The notes: a model not told the origin generated them from the letters alone. DNA of 64,000 nt from Pilosibacter fragilis (GCF_032490495.1 NZ_JAVYJB010000006.1:1-64000); one strand, 5' to 3'. Shown: positions 50,986 to 60,465, counted from the stretch's first letter. Translations and numbers: made by a program.

Positions 50986-52888
50986 CGTCCATTCCCGCTT
51001 TCTTCTTTTTGCGTCTGATGACCACAAGGATCACAGCTGCAAGGACCACTCCCACGATTCCCACCGGAATTGCGAGATGTTTCAGTTTATCCGTCGTGGA
51101 CGGTTCCGGCTGTACATCGTCACTGTTCCAGGTATCGTCAACATTGCTTTCATCCATGCTCTGATCCTCATTTACCATAAGCTGGATCTCCTTCTCGACC
51201 GTGGAGACTTTTCCGTTCTCATCCTCATATGTAATGGAGAGTTTTACCTTTCCATCATCCGTGGTCGGGGCAATTCCGTTGATCATCGTATCCACGTTTC
51301 CGCTTTTTCCAGGTTCGATATTTCCGACATAAGCCTCATTCTTCTGGATAGAGTCTGCCTCAAAAACCGCGTTCACGTTATAGAGCATGACTTTTCCGGT
51401 GTTGTTGATGGAGAACATCACGTTTGACTCTTCGCCGACGGAAATAGCATCCGGCATGACCTCGATGGTGCCAGTATTTAACCGTGCCTCCTGCTTTAAT
51501 CCAACCGCGATCTTTACAGCTTCCTTCGCATTCTTAAATTCCGGGCTGTCATACTGCTCATTGATCGTGATCGTATAGGAACGCTGTTCCGCTGTGGGAC
51601 TTGAGGAAAATTTTATCGTCAGCGTGTCAGATGCTCCCGGTGCCAGAGAATTAACAACCACGGAGTTTGAACCGTTCACCGTCGTAAATACCGGACTGTC
51701 GCTCACTGTTTCCGACTCGAAGGTAAACAGGATATTGCTTGCAGCAATACTGTTGGAAGCGTTTTTCATGCGCACCTTCAGCGTAAAATCCTGTCCGGCA
51801 TAGATCTCCGCAGGATCCGTCTCAAAGCTGTCGACGATGATACGCGCCTTTGTTCTTTCGTTCTCGCCTGCTTCAGAATCCAGAGAATCATCCTCGTCTT
51901 TTCCATAGACCCGCACATAAAAGGTATCCTCAATGGGAGCAGCAAAGTTTCCATTCTCATTTTCCCGGTAACGGATCTTAAACTTGATCGGATAATAGCC
52001 AGATTTCGCCTTTTCCCGCACCGCCATGCTGAATGGAACCGCCACCGTCTGATCCGGATTCATATTTCCCATCTGCCGGTCATAATTTCCGTCATTGATC
52101 TCGAACGGAAACTTCGCGATATCCTCAGAGAGCTCCATATCGACACGTACATCGTAGGCGGTCTTATAACCGGTATTTCTCACATTTACATCGAAATTCA
52201 TGACCTCGGAATAGTTCGCGGACGGGGTGGGCTGATTCTCGCCGAGGGCGAATGCTACCGGCTCGGAGTTGTCCTCATTTGTCTCACTGGTTCCTGTTGT
52301 CTTCTTTGTCTCGATCCACGCCATGATCGTCTTTGCGTACTCGGATGACATTCCGTCCTCGCCCTGAGCGCGCTTCGAGATATAGATCAGGATCGGATAG
52401 TATCCCTCTTCCAGACCTTTTTTTACATTGACATTCAGGTTGACGGTCTTTTTTGCTTTTTTATTTACATGACCAACCTTGTAATGGCGGTTTAAGGAAT
52501 CCGTCACCTCAAAGGGATAGATCGTCTTCATGGACTGGACGATGCTGCTCTCTTCGCTGTCACGGTCCTCCGTCTTTGTGATCTCATCAGAATAATGGTT
52601 CCGGAAATCATCCTCGGAGGCGATCCAGATCTCCGTCTCGATCCAGTCTTTGTCCTCCATGTTCATGAGTGTCACGGAAACGGTTCCGTTTTTTCCGATA
52701 TATAAAGTCGGCGTTTTTCCGATCACAAGGCGGACGGTATCATTGTCATCGTCCATCCGATATACCTGTGGGATCGTCTCCGCCGCTTCTGTTGTCTCCT
52801 TCGCCGCGAATGCAGTTGCCGGGACTGCGCCCATCAGCATACACGCGGCAAGGAATGTTGCCATCCAGCGTAATCCTTTTATTTTCAT
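50972..52888 (-). CDS. Exported, membrane-anchored CARDB/Ig-like repeat protein of an ABC system
   Basis: The 638-residue protein has a signal peptide (about 1-29, ending AFAA). About 550 residues of beta-rich repeats follow, with motifs such as VNVRNTGYKTAYDV, LKVRMKNASNSIAASN and FSINNTGKVMLYNV. This pattern is seen in CARDB-like and alpha-galactosidase NEW3-like domains. A C-terminal helix (IPVGIVGVVLAAVILVVI) precedes a KKKK stop-transfer. It is encoded between the ATPase and permease of a MacB-like transporter. I infer a docking or adaptor role on the outer face, in place of the MacA adaptor of Gram-negatives. Confidence 0.8.
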   Translation of the reverse strand: MKIKGLRWMATFLAACMLMGAVPATAFAAKETTEAAETIPQVYRMDDDNDTVRLVIGKTPTLYIGKNGTVSVTLMNMEDKDWIETEIWIASEDDFRNHYSDEITKTEDRDSEESSIVQSMKTIYPFEVTDSLNRHYKVGHVNKKAKKTVNLNVNVKKGLEEGYYPILIYISKRAQGEDGMSSEYAKTIMAWIETKKTTGTSETNEDNSEPVAFALGENQPTPSANYSEVMNFDVNVRNTGYKTAYDVRVDMELSEDIAKFPFEINDGNYDRQMGNMNPDQTVAVPFSMAVREKAKSGYYPIKFKIRYRENENGNFAAPIEDTFYVRVYGKDEDDSLDSEAGENERTKARIIVDSFETDPAEIYAGQDFTLKVRMKNASNSIAASNILFTFESETVSDSPVFTTVNGSNSVVVNSLAPGASDTLTIKFSSSPTAEQRSYTITINEQYDSPEFKNAKEAVKIAVGLKQEARLNTGTIEVMPDAISVGEESNVMFSINNTGKVMLYNVNAVFEADSIQKNEAYVGNIEPGKSGNVDTMINGIAPTTDDGKVKLSITYEDENGKVSTVEKEIQLMVNEDQSMDESNVDDTWNSDDVQPEPSTTDKLKHLAIPVGIVGVVLAAVILVVIRRKKKKAGMDDEIL

Positions 52889-52975
52889 ACTGTTCCTCTC
52901 CTCCTGGCTGTTCTATTTTAGTTATTTGTGCCAGCTTTCCATATTTTTGCGTTTATTCCAAAATTTTATTGATTG

Positions 52976-53824
52976 TTATTCTGACTTTCTCTCTATCCGG
53001 TGTTCTTCTGCTTCCACAACTGTCTCTATTTGCTCTTCTTCTGCCGGATTCTTAGATTTCCCCTCCGCCTGCGCCTCTGCCGCCGCCTGCATGGACTCTT
53101 CTAACTGCACCAGGTCCACCTCGTGGTGATTCTCCTCGATGCTCACGATCTTTCCGTCGATAATCTTAAAGATCCGGTCCGCGTAGGTCGCCAGATTGTT
53201 GTCGTGGGTAACCATCACAAGCGTCTGCTTCTGTTCCCTTACGACCTTCTGCATGAGTTTTAAGACTTCCATCGTTGTCTTCGAATCCAGGTTTCCTGTC
53301 GGCTCATCCGCAAAGATGATCTGCGGGTTCATCGCCAAAGCCCTTGCGATCCCGACTCGCTGCTGCTGTCCACCGGACATCTGGTTCGGCATATGGGTCA
53401 TAAATTTCTCAAGTCCCACAAGCTTTAAATACTGTTTCGCCCGCTTGATCCTCGCTGCCCTCGGCATTCCCCGAAACGATAACGGCAAAGCCACATTTTC
53501 CACCGCATCCATCGTCCCGATCAGGTTGTAGGACTGGAAGATAAACCCGACCCGCTCTCTTCGGAAGGTCACAAGCTGTTTTTCATTCAACTTTTCTATA
53601 TGTTTTCCGGCGATCACGATCTCTCCTTTTGTCGGGTGTTCCAGACCTGCCAACATATTTAAAAGCGTCGATTTACCGGAACCGGACGGTCCGGTAATCG
53701 CGCAGAACTCGCCCCGGTGGATCTCAAAACTCACACCATTTAACGCGTAAACCTTCTCCTCGCCCATGCGGTAAACCTTATACAGATCTTTTACCTGTAT
53801 TACCGCATCTTCCTTCTGCTGCAT
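52976..53824 (-). CDS. MacB/LolD-type ABC ATPase with acidic tail
   Basis: The 282-residue ATPase has Walker A GPSGSGKST, the Q-loop FQSYNLIGTMDAVENV, the signature MSGGQQQRV, Walker B IIFADEPTGNLDS, and the H-loop histidine in MVTHDNN. Residues about 230-282 are an added Glu/Ala-rich tail that typical LolD-type proteins of about 225 residues lack. The gene is first in the transporter set. The tail may contact a partner, but there is no direct evidence for that. Confidence 0.92.
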   Translation of the reverse strand: MQQKEDAVIQVKDLYKVYRMGEEKVYALNGVSFEIHRGEFCAITGPSGSGKSTLLNMLAGLEHPTKGEIVIAGKHIEKLNEKQLVTFRRERVGFIFQSYNLIGTMDAVENVALPLSFRGMPRAARIKRAKQYLKLVGLEKFMTHMPNQMSGGQQQRVGIARALAMNPQIIFADEPTGNLDSKTTMEVLKLMQKVVREQKQTLVMVTHDNNLATYADRIFKIIDGKIVSIEENHHEVDLVQLEESMQAAAEAQAEGKSKNPAEEEQIETVVEAEEHRIERKSE

Positions 53825-54002
53825 CCGTCCGCCCCCTTCTTCTTAAATTTTTACAGCGTTTTTTCGCCGATTCTTTTTATATTTCAAGTATATCGTTCCC
53901 ATCGTGTTCTGACTATATAAAATTACTTAATTATTCTTACAATTTCTTACGTTCTTCCGGATCCGCAGAACCCACGGTCAATTCTCTCCGCAGTCATAGA
54001 AA

Positions 54003-54047
54003 AAAGGGAATCTCTCCGGTTTTACTGAAACCGTAGAAATTCCCTTT
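54003..54047 (-). terminator. Terminator of the UDG-like gene
   Basis: AAAGGGAAT pairs with ATTCCCTTT and CGGTTT with AAACCG inside it; the minus strand continues with TTTTTT. It immediately follows the stop of the gene at 54057. Confidence 0.88.
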
Positions 54048-54056
54048 GCGCCTGTC

Positions 54057-55007
54057 CTATTCCATTTTTTCTGAATCTGTTTCTTTTACATCTGCCTCTT
54101 CTATGTCTGCTTTTTCTTCGTTGTTCGTTTCCGGCTGCAGGTTTTCAACCGTTCTGTCCATATTCCACTGCTCTCCCTGCTTATTTTCCTCCTCACCGGA
54201 AAGTCTCCTCTTAAATTCTTTCAGGTACTCTTCCAACGACACATACTGTCCATTATTTACCCGATATGACGGATTCCACATCCGCACGACCCGGACCTCT
54301 GCCTCGTCCTTCTTTGTTTCCTTCACCGGTCGGTAGTCCCTGTCCGCAAAGAATACATCTCCCCGGACCAGATCCTTCCATTTCATATAGATCTCACGGT
54401 TCTTTTTCTGCTTTTTATTCTGGAAAACTTCCATAACGATCAGGCGGAAGAGATCCTCGCCGCAGCAGACCACGGTCTTTGGATTTAAGAGACGGATCTG
54501 CTTCTTGATAAACTCGATATAATACTGGCCGTAGTCCATGCTGATTTCGTCGGCCGCGCCTTTTCCACCGCGCTTATTGATATAGAGGACTGCTGCCTTT
54601 TCCCTTAGTTTTTTCCCCGGAAGCCTGCACTCCTCGCCTGGATTTTTTTCCTCCCACAGGATCTTCTGCATGCTTGTGAGATAATCCAGATATTCCACCC
54701 GGCCGGAGGGACTTTTTCCGGATAGGAAATCCGCGCGGATGTCCGATGCCACCGGCATCGTCTCACCCTTCTGGATCATCTTTCTCATATTTGTCTCTTT
54801 TAATATGTAAAGCGTCCCGTCATAATGTTCCGGATCCGCGATTCCGTCGATATGAAAATTTCTCTGATCCAGCTCCGGATAGCAGGTGTTCCCAAATGGA
54901 TCTTCCTCCATCTGCTGCATCAGCTCCCACAACACATAAAGTTCCTCTATAGAGCGGCATTTCGCGACCTGCCCTTCCAGAACGATCTGTTCCATCGTCT
55001 TTCTCAT
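54057..55007 (-). CDS. Unknown protein, possibly uracil-DNA-glycosylase-like fold
   Basis: The roughly 316-residue cytoplasmic protein starts at 55007 behind GGAGG. Residues about 60-270 contain a run of motifs that loosely recalls the uracil-DNA-glycosylase superfamily: TLYILKETNMRK, INKRGGKGAADE, IEFIKKQIRLLNPKTVVCCGEDLF and a late MWNPSYRV. The last 50 residues are a highly acidic tail. The catalytic residues of true UDG cannot be confirmed by eye. It is transcribed alone and divergently from pyrB. I do not assign a function. Confidence 0.5.
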   Translation of the reverse strand: MRKTMEQIVLEGQVAKCRSIEELYVLWELMQQMEEDPFGNTCYPELDQRNFHIDGIADPEHYDGTLYILKETNMRKMIQKGETMPVASDIRADFLSGKSPSGRVEYLDYLTSMQKILWEEKNPGEECRLPGKKLREKAAVLYINKRGGKGAADEISMDYGQYYIEFIKKQIRLLNPKTVVCCGEDLFRLIVMEVFQNKKQKKNREIYMKWKDLVRGDVFFADRDYRPVKETKKDEAEVRVVRMWNPSYRVNNGQYVSLEEYLKEFKRRLSGEEENKQGEQWNMDRTVENLQPETNNEEKADIEEADVKETDSEKME

Positions 55008-55199
55008 AGTTCCTCCACCGCGCGTTTCCCGCAGTTTTTCATTTGCATTTCTGACTTTCTCCAATGTCCTTTTTCCACGGGATTTCACGAATTTCATCTG
55101 GCAGTTCTTCCTGCCCTGCAGAATTTGTCCACTTATTTTTCTTTTGTTTCTCTGCGTTCACTATTTCATATTTTAACACAATTTTCTTTAAAAAAATAG

Positions 55200-55228
55200 T
55201 GGAAATTCTGTTTCAGATTCGCTATAAT
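55200..55228 (+). promoter_or_regulatory. Promoter of pyrBI
   Basis: TGGAAA (55200-55205), a 17 bp spacer and TATAAT (55223-55228) lie about 72 nt before pyrB. The short leader has no terminator-like hairpin, so PyrR-style attenuation is not evident. Confidence 0.65.
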
Positions 55229-55299
55229 AGTGAAAATGCCTAAGCGCTGTCACATACGATGCGGACCGCCGTGAGGCCTGAAAGGAGATTATAAACATC

Positions 55300-56223
55300 A
55301 TGAGACACATGTTAAATCCTCTTGACTTTTCTCTTGAGGAGACGGAAAGTCTTTTAGAACTTGCCGCCGACATTGAGAAAGACCGTTTCCGATACGCACA
55401 TGTATGCGACGGAAAGAAATTAGCTACTCTCTTCTATGAGCCCAGCACAAGAACCCGTTTAAGCTTTGAAGCTGCCATGTTAAATCTTGGAGGTTCCGTT
55501 CTCGGATTTTCCTCCGCTGATTCCAGTTCCGCTTCCAAGGGCGAAAGTGTTTCCGATACAATCCGTGTTATTTCCTGCTACGCAGATATCTGCGCGATGA
55601 GACATCCAAAGGAAGGCGCCGCTTATGTAGCCGCCACCAAATCTTCGATTCCTGTTATTAACGCCGGAGACGGCGGTCACCAGCATCCCACACAGACTTT
55701 AACCGATTTATATACGATCCGTTCTTTAAAGGGCAGACTCTCCAATATGACGGTCGGACTCTGCGGAGATCTGAAATTTGGCCGTACCGTTCACTCCCTG
55801 ATCAACGCGCTGTCCCGCTACGAGGGAATCCGTTTTATCCTGATCTCCCCGCCGGAATTAAAGGTACCGGATTATATCAAGGAGAGTGTCCTTGATGCCA
55901 AAAATATCGAGTACCGTGAGACGACCAGTCTTGATGACGCGATGGAAGAACTGGATATCCTCTACATGACAAGAGTCCAGAAGGAGCGTTTCTTCAACGA
56001 GGAAGACTACATCCGCATGAAGGACTGTTACATTCTTGATAAGGATAAGATGAAACTTGCGAAACCGGATATGTATGTGCTTCACCCGCTCCCGCGTGTC
56101 AACGAGATCTCTGTTGAGGTGGACGATGACCCGCGTGCCGCTTACTTCAGACAGGCCCAGAACGGCGTATATGTCCGTATGGCACTCATTATGACATTAC
56201 TGGAGGTAGAAAAGCCATGTTAA
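55300..56223 (+). CDS. pyrB: Aspartate carbamoyltransferase, catalytic subunit
   Basis: The 307-residue enzyme makes N-carbamoyl-L-aspartate, the first committed pyrimidine step. It shows PSTRTRLSFEAAM at about residue 49, KGESVSDT, GDGGHQHPTQTL at about 126, and HPLPRVNEI near the end. GGAG precedes the ATG. It overlaps pyrI by 7 nt, so it is the regulated PyrBI type of holoenzyme. Confidence 0.97.
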   Translation: MRHMLNPLDFSLEETESLLELAADIEKDRFRYAHVCDGKKLATLFYEPSTRTRLSFEAAMLNLGGSVLGFSSADSSSASKGESVSDTIRVISCYADICAMRHPKEGAAYVAATKSSIPVINAGDGGHQHPTQTLTDLYTIRSLKGRLSNMTVGLCGDLKFGRTVHSLINALSRYEGIRFILISPPELKVPDYIKESVLDAKNIEYRETTSLDDAMEELDILYMTRVQKERFFNEEDYIRMKDCYILDKDKMKLAKPDMYVLHPLPRVNEISVEVDDDPRAAYFRQAQNGVYVRMALIMTLLEVEKPC

Positions 56224-56639
56224 ATATCAGCGGAATTCAGGAAGGCGTTGTCCTTGACCATATCCAGGCGGGCAAGAGCATGGATATCTATCGCTATCTG
56301 CGCCTCGGCGAGTTAGACTGCACAGTCGCGATCATCAAGAACGCAAAGAGCAACAAGATGGGAAGAAAAGATATCATCAAGATCGAGGGACCGTTAGACT
56401 CCATCGACCTCGATATCCTCGGCTATATTGACCACAACATCACCGTCAACATCATCCGCGACGACAAGATCGCCGAGAAGCGCACCCTGCATCTCCCGAA
56501 GATCTTAAAGAACGTGATCCACTGCAAGAACCCGCGCTGCATCACCTCCATCGAGCAGGAGCTGCCGCATATTTTCTATCTCGATGATAAGGATCATGAG
56601 GTATATCGCTGCAGATATTGTGATGAGAAGCACAGTTGA
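56217..56639 (+). CDS. pyrI: Aspartate carbamoyltransferase, regulatory subunit
   Basis: The 140-residue protein binds nucleotides in its N-terminal domain and zinc in its C-terminal domain, transmitting feedback control to PyrB. The zinc site CKNPRCITS then CRYCDEKH supplies four cysteines. Its start lies within the end of pyrB. Length is slightly below the 153 residues of E. coli PyrI but usual for Clostridia. Confidence 0.96.
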   Translation: MLNISGIQEGVVLDHIQAGKSMDIYRYLRLGELDCTVAIIKNAKSNKMGRKDIIKIEGPLDSIDLDILGYIDHNITVNIIRDDKIAEKRTLHLPKILKNVIHCKNPRCITSIEQELPHIFYLDDKDHEVYRCRYCDEKHS

Positions 56640-56680
56640 TTCCGCTTCCGCAGGTTGCGAAGTGCTGTAAAACGCAGCAA

Positions 56681-56726
56681 AGAGAACCATCCCCGGCGAT
56701 CCGCCGGGTTTTGGTTCTCTTTTTTC
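56681..56726. terminator. Bidirectional terminator between pyrI and idh
   Basis: AGAGAACC pairs with GGTTCTCT around an inner CCCGGCG/CGCCGGG, followed by TTTTT on the plus strand. It lies between convergent genes and also ends 14 nt beyond the idh stop, so it probably serves both. Confidence 0.88.
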
Positions 56727-56739
56727 TATCTTTCTTTTA

Positions 56740-57738
56740 TTATAATCTCGCGATCACAGCATCCACATACTCTTCCGTAGATGCCTCACCATGGAGATCT
56801 CTTGTCAGGTGCTTTCCTTCCGCAAGGACCTCATCCACTGCTTTTCGGATGCGGGATGCTGTCTCATTTTCACCGAGATACTCAAGCATCATGCATGCGG
56901 ACCACAGGAACGCCGTCGGATTTGCAAGGTGCTTTCCGGCAATATCCGGAGCGCTTCCGTGAACGGCTTCGAACATTGCGTAGTCGGCACCAATGTTGCT
57001 GGACGGTACAAGACCAAGGCCGCCGATCAGACCGCTGCAAAGGTCGGAGAGAATGTCGCCGTAGAGGTTCTGCATTACCATCACATCAAACTGGTTCGGG
57101 TTCATGACGAGCTGCATGCAGGTGTTGTCGATGATCTTGTCATCAGCCTCGATTTCCGGGTAATCCTTTGCGACTTCACGGAAGATCGCGAGGAACATGC
57201 CGTCAGACATCTTGAGGATGTTTGCCTTGTGAACGCAGGTAACTTTCTTTCTGCCGTTCTTCTTCGCGTACTCGAAGGCGTCGCGGATGATGCGCTCAGA
57301 TGCTTTCTTGGTGACGATCTTGATCGCGTGAACCGTGTTCTCATCAATCTGTTCTTCTTTTCCGACATACAGACCTTCGGTGTTCTCACGGAAGATCACG
57401 ATATCCACGTTCTTAAACGGAGTTTTTACCGCGTCATTGGACTTTACCGGGCGGATATTCGCGTAGAGGTCATACTTGCCTCTAAGGGTAACGTTTAAGG
57501 AACGGAATCCCTTTCCAACCGGGGTCGTGATCGGGGACTTTAAGAGAACTTTTGTGCGCTCGAAGGAAGCATACGCCTCGTCCGGAATCAGGGCACCGTT
57601 TCTCTTCCACTCATCCTCGCCGACATTGTAGATCTCATACTCAAGCGGCGCTTTTGCTGCCTCTAAGATCTTTAAGACATTGTCCACTAACTCCGGACCA
57701 ATTCCATCGCCGCGAAATACTGTTACTGTGTGTTTCAT
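56740..57738 (-). CDS. Isocitrate/isopropylmalate dehydrogenase family, NAD-type isocitrate dehydrogenase
   Basis: The 332-residue beta-decarboxylating dehydrogenase begins VTVFRGDGIGPELV. It has the substrate arginines in SLNVTLRGKYDLYANIRPV, FRENTEGLYVGKE, and the metal aspartates around NLYGDILSDLCSGLIGG. The SLN and ENTEGLY patterns favour NAD-dependent isocitrate or homoisocitrate enzymes over LeuB. AGGAGG precedes the ATG. It would supply 2-oxoglutarate for glutamate synthesis. It follows the DUF6282-like gene by 20 nt, so they are probably one transcript. Confidence 0.85.
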   Translation of the reverse strand: MKHTVTVFRGDGIGPELVDNVLKILEAAKAPLEYEIYNVGEDEWKRNGALIPDEAYASFERTKVLLKSPITTPVGKGFRSLNVTLRGKYDLYANIRPVKSNDAVKTPFKNVDIVIFRENTEGLYVGKEEQIDENTVHAIKIVTKKASERIIRDAFEYAKKNGRKKVTCVHKANILKMSDGMFLAIFREVAKDYPEIEADDKIIDNTCMQLVMNPNQFDVMVMQNLYGDILSDLCSGLIGGLGLVPSSNIGADYAMFEAVHGSAPDIAGKHLANPTAFLWSACMMLEYLGENETASRIRKAVDEVLAEGKHLTRDLHGEASTEEYVDAVIARL

Positions 57739-57758
57739 GTTAAAACTCCTCCTGATTT

Positions 57759-58616
57759 TTAAATTCCCAGCAGATCTGCCGGTATCGTATGTGTCATATG
57801 GTATACCTGCTCTTCGGGGATCCCATGATCCAGCAGGTACTGCATATATTCTGCCATTTCAATTTCCCAGTGCGGGTTTTCTGTCTGGCCGCCGTCTGTG
57901 TCAACCATGACATTTTTGTATCCGGCTTCTTTGATGATCTCAAGGTTATCCGGCAGATTGCTCTTATACGTTCCGCCGCCCATGTTCTGGGCATAACAGC
58001 GCTCCAGGATCACATCGTAGTCCTTTACCATGCGGATCTGATCCTCCATGGTCATTCCCACGACCCACCATTCCGGATGGGTGATTACGATCTTCTTCAC
58101 CCCAAGGTTTCTGGCCGCCTCCACCACCGTGAAGGATTCCTCCGGTGAGATGTGCGCCGTGCCGAGAACCGCGTCATAGTCACGGACAAGCTCCAGAATC
58201 GTTTTCAGCTCCGGAACGATCATCCCGTCTTTTACGACCTCCACGCACTGGCTCGTGTCCTGCTTCATCTTCTCCAGATGGTTCTTTGCCGACTGGGTCG
58301 GAAGCCAGACGACCTTTGCGCCCATGCGGAGTGCCACGTCAACGGCCTTCGGATTTATTCCGCCGACCGCCCGGTTCAGCGTGATCCCGCCGAACATCGT
58401 GAAGTCGTTCGTCTTTCCATGTACGATCTCGTTGTGGCGGTTACAGAGATATGCCCGGTCCACCGTCGATCCCTGATGAGTCTTGATCACGATGGCCCGC
58501 GCACCCACACGGATCGCAGCTTCCATCAATTCGAAATCATCATAGGCACGAAGGCGCAGATCCGGATTTGTATGAACATGCATGTCAATAACACCCTTCA
58601 TAAGATCCATTTTCAT
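57759..58616 (-). CDS. DUF6282-like metal-dependent hydrolase
   Basis: The roughly 285-residue protein looks like a TIM-barrel amidohydrolase. A DMHVHTNPD metal motif is close to the N-terminus, and later histidines occur in KTHQGST, TAHISPEES and THPEWW. An acidic DTDGGQTENPHWE sits near the C-terminus. I place the start at 58616, where AGAGGGGA is about 10 nt upstream; an ATG at 58640 has no good site. I recall this type as a family of unknown function (DUF6282). Pairing with an isocitrate-dehydrogenase-type gene hints at carboxylate metabolism, which is inference. Confidence 0.75.
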   Translation of the reverse strand: MKMDLMKGVIDMHVHTNPDLRLRAYDDFELMEAAIRVGARAIVIKTHQGSTVDRAYLCNRHNEIVHGKTNDFTMFGGITLNRAVGGINPKAVDVALRMGAKVVWLPTQSAKNHLEKMKQDTSQCVEVVKDGMIVPELKTILELVRDYDAVLGTAHISPEESFTVVEAARNLGVKKIVITHPEWWVVGMTMEDQIRMVKDYDVILERCYAQNMGGGTYKSNLPDNLEIIKEAGYKNVMVDTDGGQTENPHWEIEMAEYMQYLLDHGIPEEQVYHMTHTIPADLLGI

Positions 58617-58832
58617 CAGCTGTTGTTCCCCTCTGATCATTTTTGCTGTTGCTTTCTTACGGGATTCATTTTATACTAAATTTGTTATTAAAAAAAGTAC
58701 TAAAATCATATACCCGGTATCGATATTTCCGATGGCTGTTTTGAACGTGATCCGGTACCCTACAGGCCGCAAAATGGAGATACCGCCTGTTATTCCGATA
58801 ATCTTCTTACCTGCCAAACGGCTGAAAGGAAA

Positions 58833-59762
58833 ATGTATCCTATGGACCTGAAGGAATTAAACTATGTTGTGACCGTCGCCAACGAGGGAAGTATCTCCCG
58901 CGCCGCGGAGAAACTTTTTATGAGCCAGTCCAGCTTAAGCCAGGCGATCCGTGTCCTGGAGCAGGATCTCGGGACCTCTGTCTTCGTCCGCACTACCCGC
59001 GGAGTCCGGCCAACTGCCGCCGGGGATGCTTTTATTTCCCACGCAAAGCAGATCCTGCAGCAGTACCGCACTGCATGCAGTGAAGCCGCAGACATCGAAA
59101 ATCTCAACGGCGGTACCATGATCTTCGGGATCAGCACCTACCGCGGCACGTATCTTCTGCCGCCGGTCTTAAAGCGGTTCCGCACCCTCTATCCGAAGGT
59201 CCATGTTGAGATCTGTGAGATGGACAGCATTGACCTCGAAGATCAGCTCTTAGAAGGTCTTCTGGACCTCGCCCTGATCGCCGCCCCGCCGGTCCGGATC
59301 AGACACAGCGTTTCGCCATTCATGCGCGATGAGATCATGATCGTCACCACCGCGGATCATCCGGTCATGGACTTTGCCAGAACATGTGATTCCGCTCCGG
59401 AGCTTTCCTGGATCGATCTCAAAGACACTGCCGCCTTCGAATATATTTTCGGACCGCCAAACACTGTACTCGGCCGTGTTGGCCGTCAGGCGCTGCGGGA
59501 TGCCGGAATCGAGCCCATTGGGCAGGGCACCGATCTCTCCGCCTCCTTCGCCGCCGCTATGGCAAGAGAAGGCGCCGGTCTCGCCTTCACCTACCGTTCC
59601 TGCCGTGTCCCAGGAGATCATTTCCGCTATCTCCGAGTAGGAAAAGAAGGAATCTTCCTTGACCTCGCCCTTGCATGGCCCGCCGGAAAGTACCGCTCCA
59701 GAGCAGCGTCAGCACTGGCGGAACTGTTTCAGGAGATGGCACCGGAGCTGCTGCAAAGGTGA
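58833..59762 (+). CDS. LysR-family transcriptional regulator
   Basis: The 309-residue regulator has an N-terminal helix-turn-helix (LNYVVTVANEGSISRAAEKLFMSQSSLSQAIR follows the family pattern across residues about 8-40). A LysR substrate-binding domain follows at about 93-300. The first ATG is used; a second at 58842 has better spacing to AAAGGA. It is divergent from the DUF6282-like gene with 190-220 bp between. LysR proteins commonly control such divergent neighbours, so the hydrolase-dehydrogenase pair is the likely target. Confidence 0.93.
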   Translation: MYPMDLKELNYVVTVANEGSISRAAEKLFMSQSSLSQAIRVLEQDLGTSVFVRTTRGVRPTAAGDAFISHAKQILQQYRTACSEAADIENLNGGTMIFGISTYRGTYLLPPVLKRFRTLYPKVHVEICEMDSIDLEDQLLEGLLDLALIAAPPVRIRHSVSPFMRDEIMIVTTADHPVMDFARTCDSAPELSWIDLKDTAAFEYIFGPPNTVLGRVGRQALRDAGIEPIGQGTDLSASFAAAMAREGAGLAFTYRSCRVPGDHFRYLRVGKEGIFLDLALAWPAGKYRSRAASALAELFQEMAPELLQR

Positions 59763-59816
59763 TGGATGCCGGACTACAAAAATGAGCCCGCAGGTATAGA
59801 AAAGCTGTTACCGTGG

Positions 59817-59875
59817 AGTGTTGTGGTCAAGCTTTTTTGTAACACTTGTGGCTAAAAAAGCTTGACCACAACACT
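59817..59875. repeat. 22 bp perfect inverted repeat
   Basis: The arms at 59817-59838 and 59854-59875 match perfectly (each contains GTGTTGTGGTCAAGCTTTTT or its complement) around a 15 nt spacer. It lies where the truncated intron ends, about 55 nt after the LysR stop. It could terminate the LysR transcript, or mark a small element or rearrangement point. Confidence 0.7.
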
Positions 59876-60461
59876 TTATACAATATCGCTTCCAAAAGTC
59901 TCGGCTGTGCACTGTCTCTTTCTTTCCATATCCGATTGAATGACCTAGACGCTTTCACATACCCTTTATGTTCCACATTATCTCTTTGCGAACAGCCATT
60001 GTTTTCAATGTCTTCTGCCATAGATGGTCATTCCTCCTTTCTCGGTCATACTCAAGACTCCTACTGATTCGGTCCTTCACCTCTCGGCTACTATGACCTC
60101 TGCTGACTTCTGTGCGTTCAGCATTGCTTTATGCAATGGTTACCTCTTTCAAGGCGTACCGCACAGACCTCCCTAGGTACCACACGTTTCTTCCTCTCCA
60201 TCCATCTGCCTCATCTATCATGCATGATTCCGTGTAGTTATTGGGCTTCAACGTGTCTGGCAGTCTTACCCTCATGCATGACCTCATATGAGATTTCTGT
60301 TCGTCAGACCAGAGATTTGCCCGTGAGTTAGTATGTTCCTCACATCCAGCTTCCTCCAGATTCCATCTCACGATGGACACCCTTGCCTTCGGCTATATCC
60401 TTCCCACTACCGGGCGGATTCGGGACTTTGACCCGTTAGAAACGTGCGCCGCCAGGCGCAC
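59827..60461 (-). mobile_element. Truncated group II intron (5' part with start of its reverse transcriptase gene)
   Basis: On the minus strand the element begins GTGCGCC at 60461, the group II 5' consensus. It runs through about 430 nt of folded domain I-like RNA with stretches such as GGTAGTGGGAAGGATATAGC. At 60021 an open frame starts MAEDIENNGCSQ and reaches QPRLLEAIL, the usual beginning of an intron-encoded reverse transcriptase. The frame then leaves the family sequence near 59885, and the remaining frame stops at 59827. The reverse transcriptase, maturase and intron 3' end are missing, so it cannot move or splice unaided. It sits just downstream of a hairpin with a T run (60466-60505). 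Confidence 0.75.
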
Positions 60462-60465
60462 CAGA

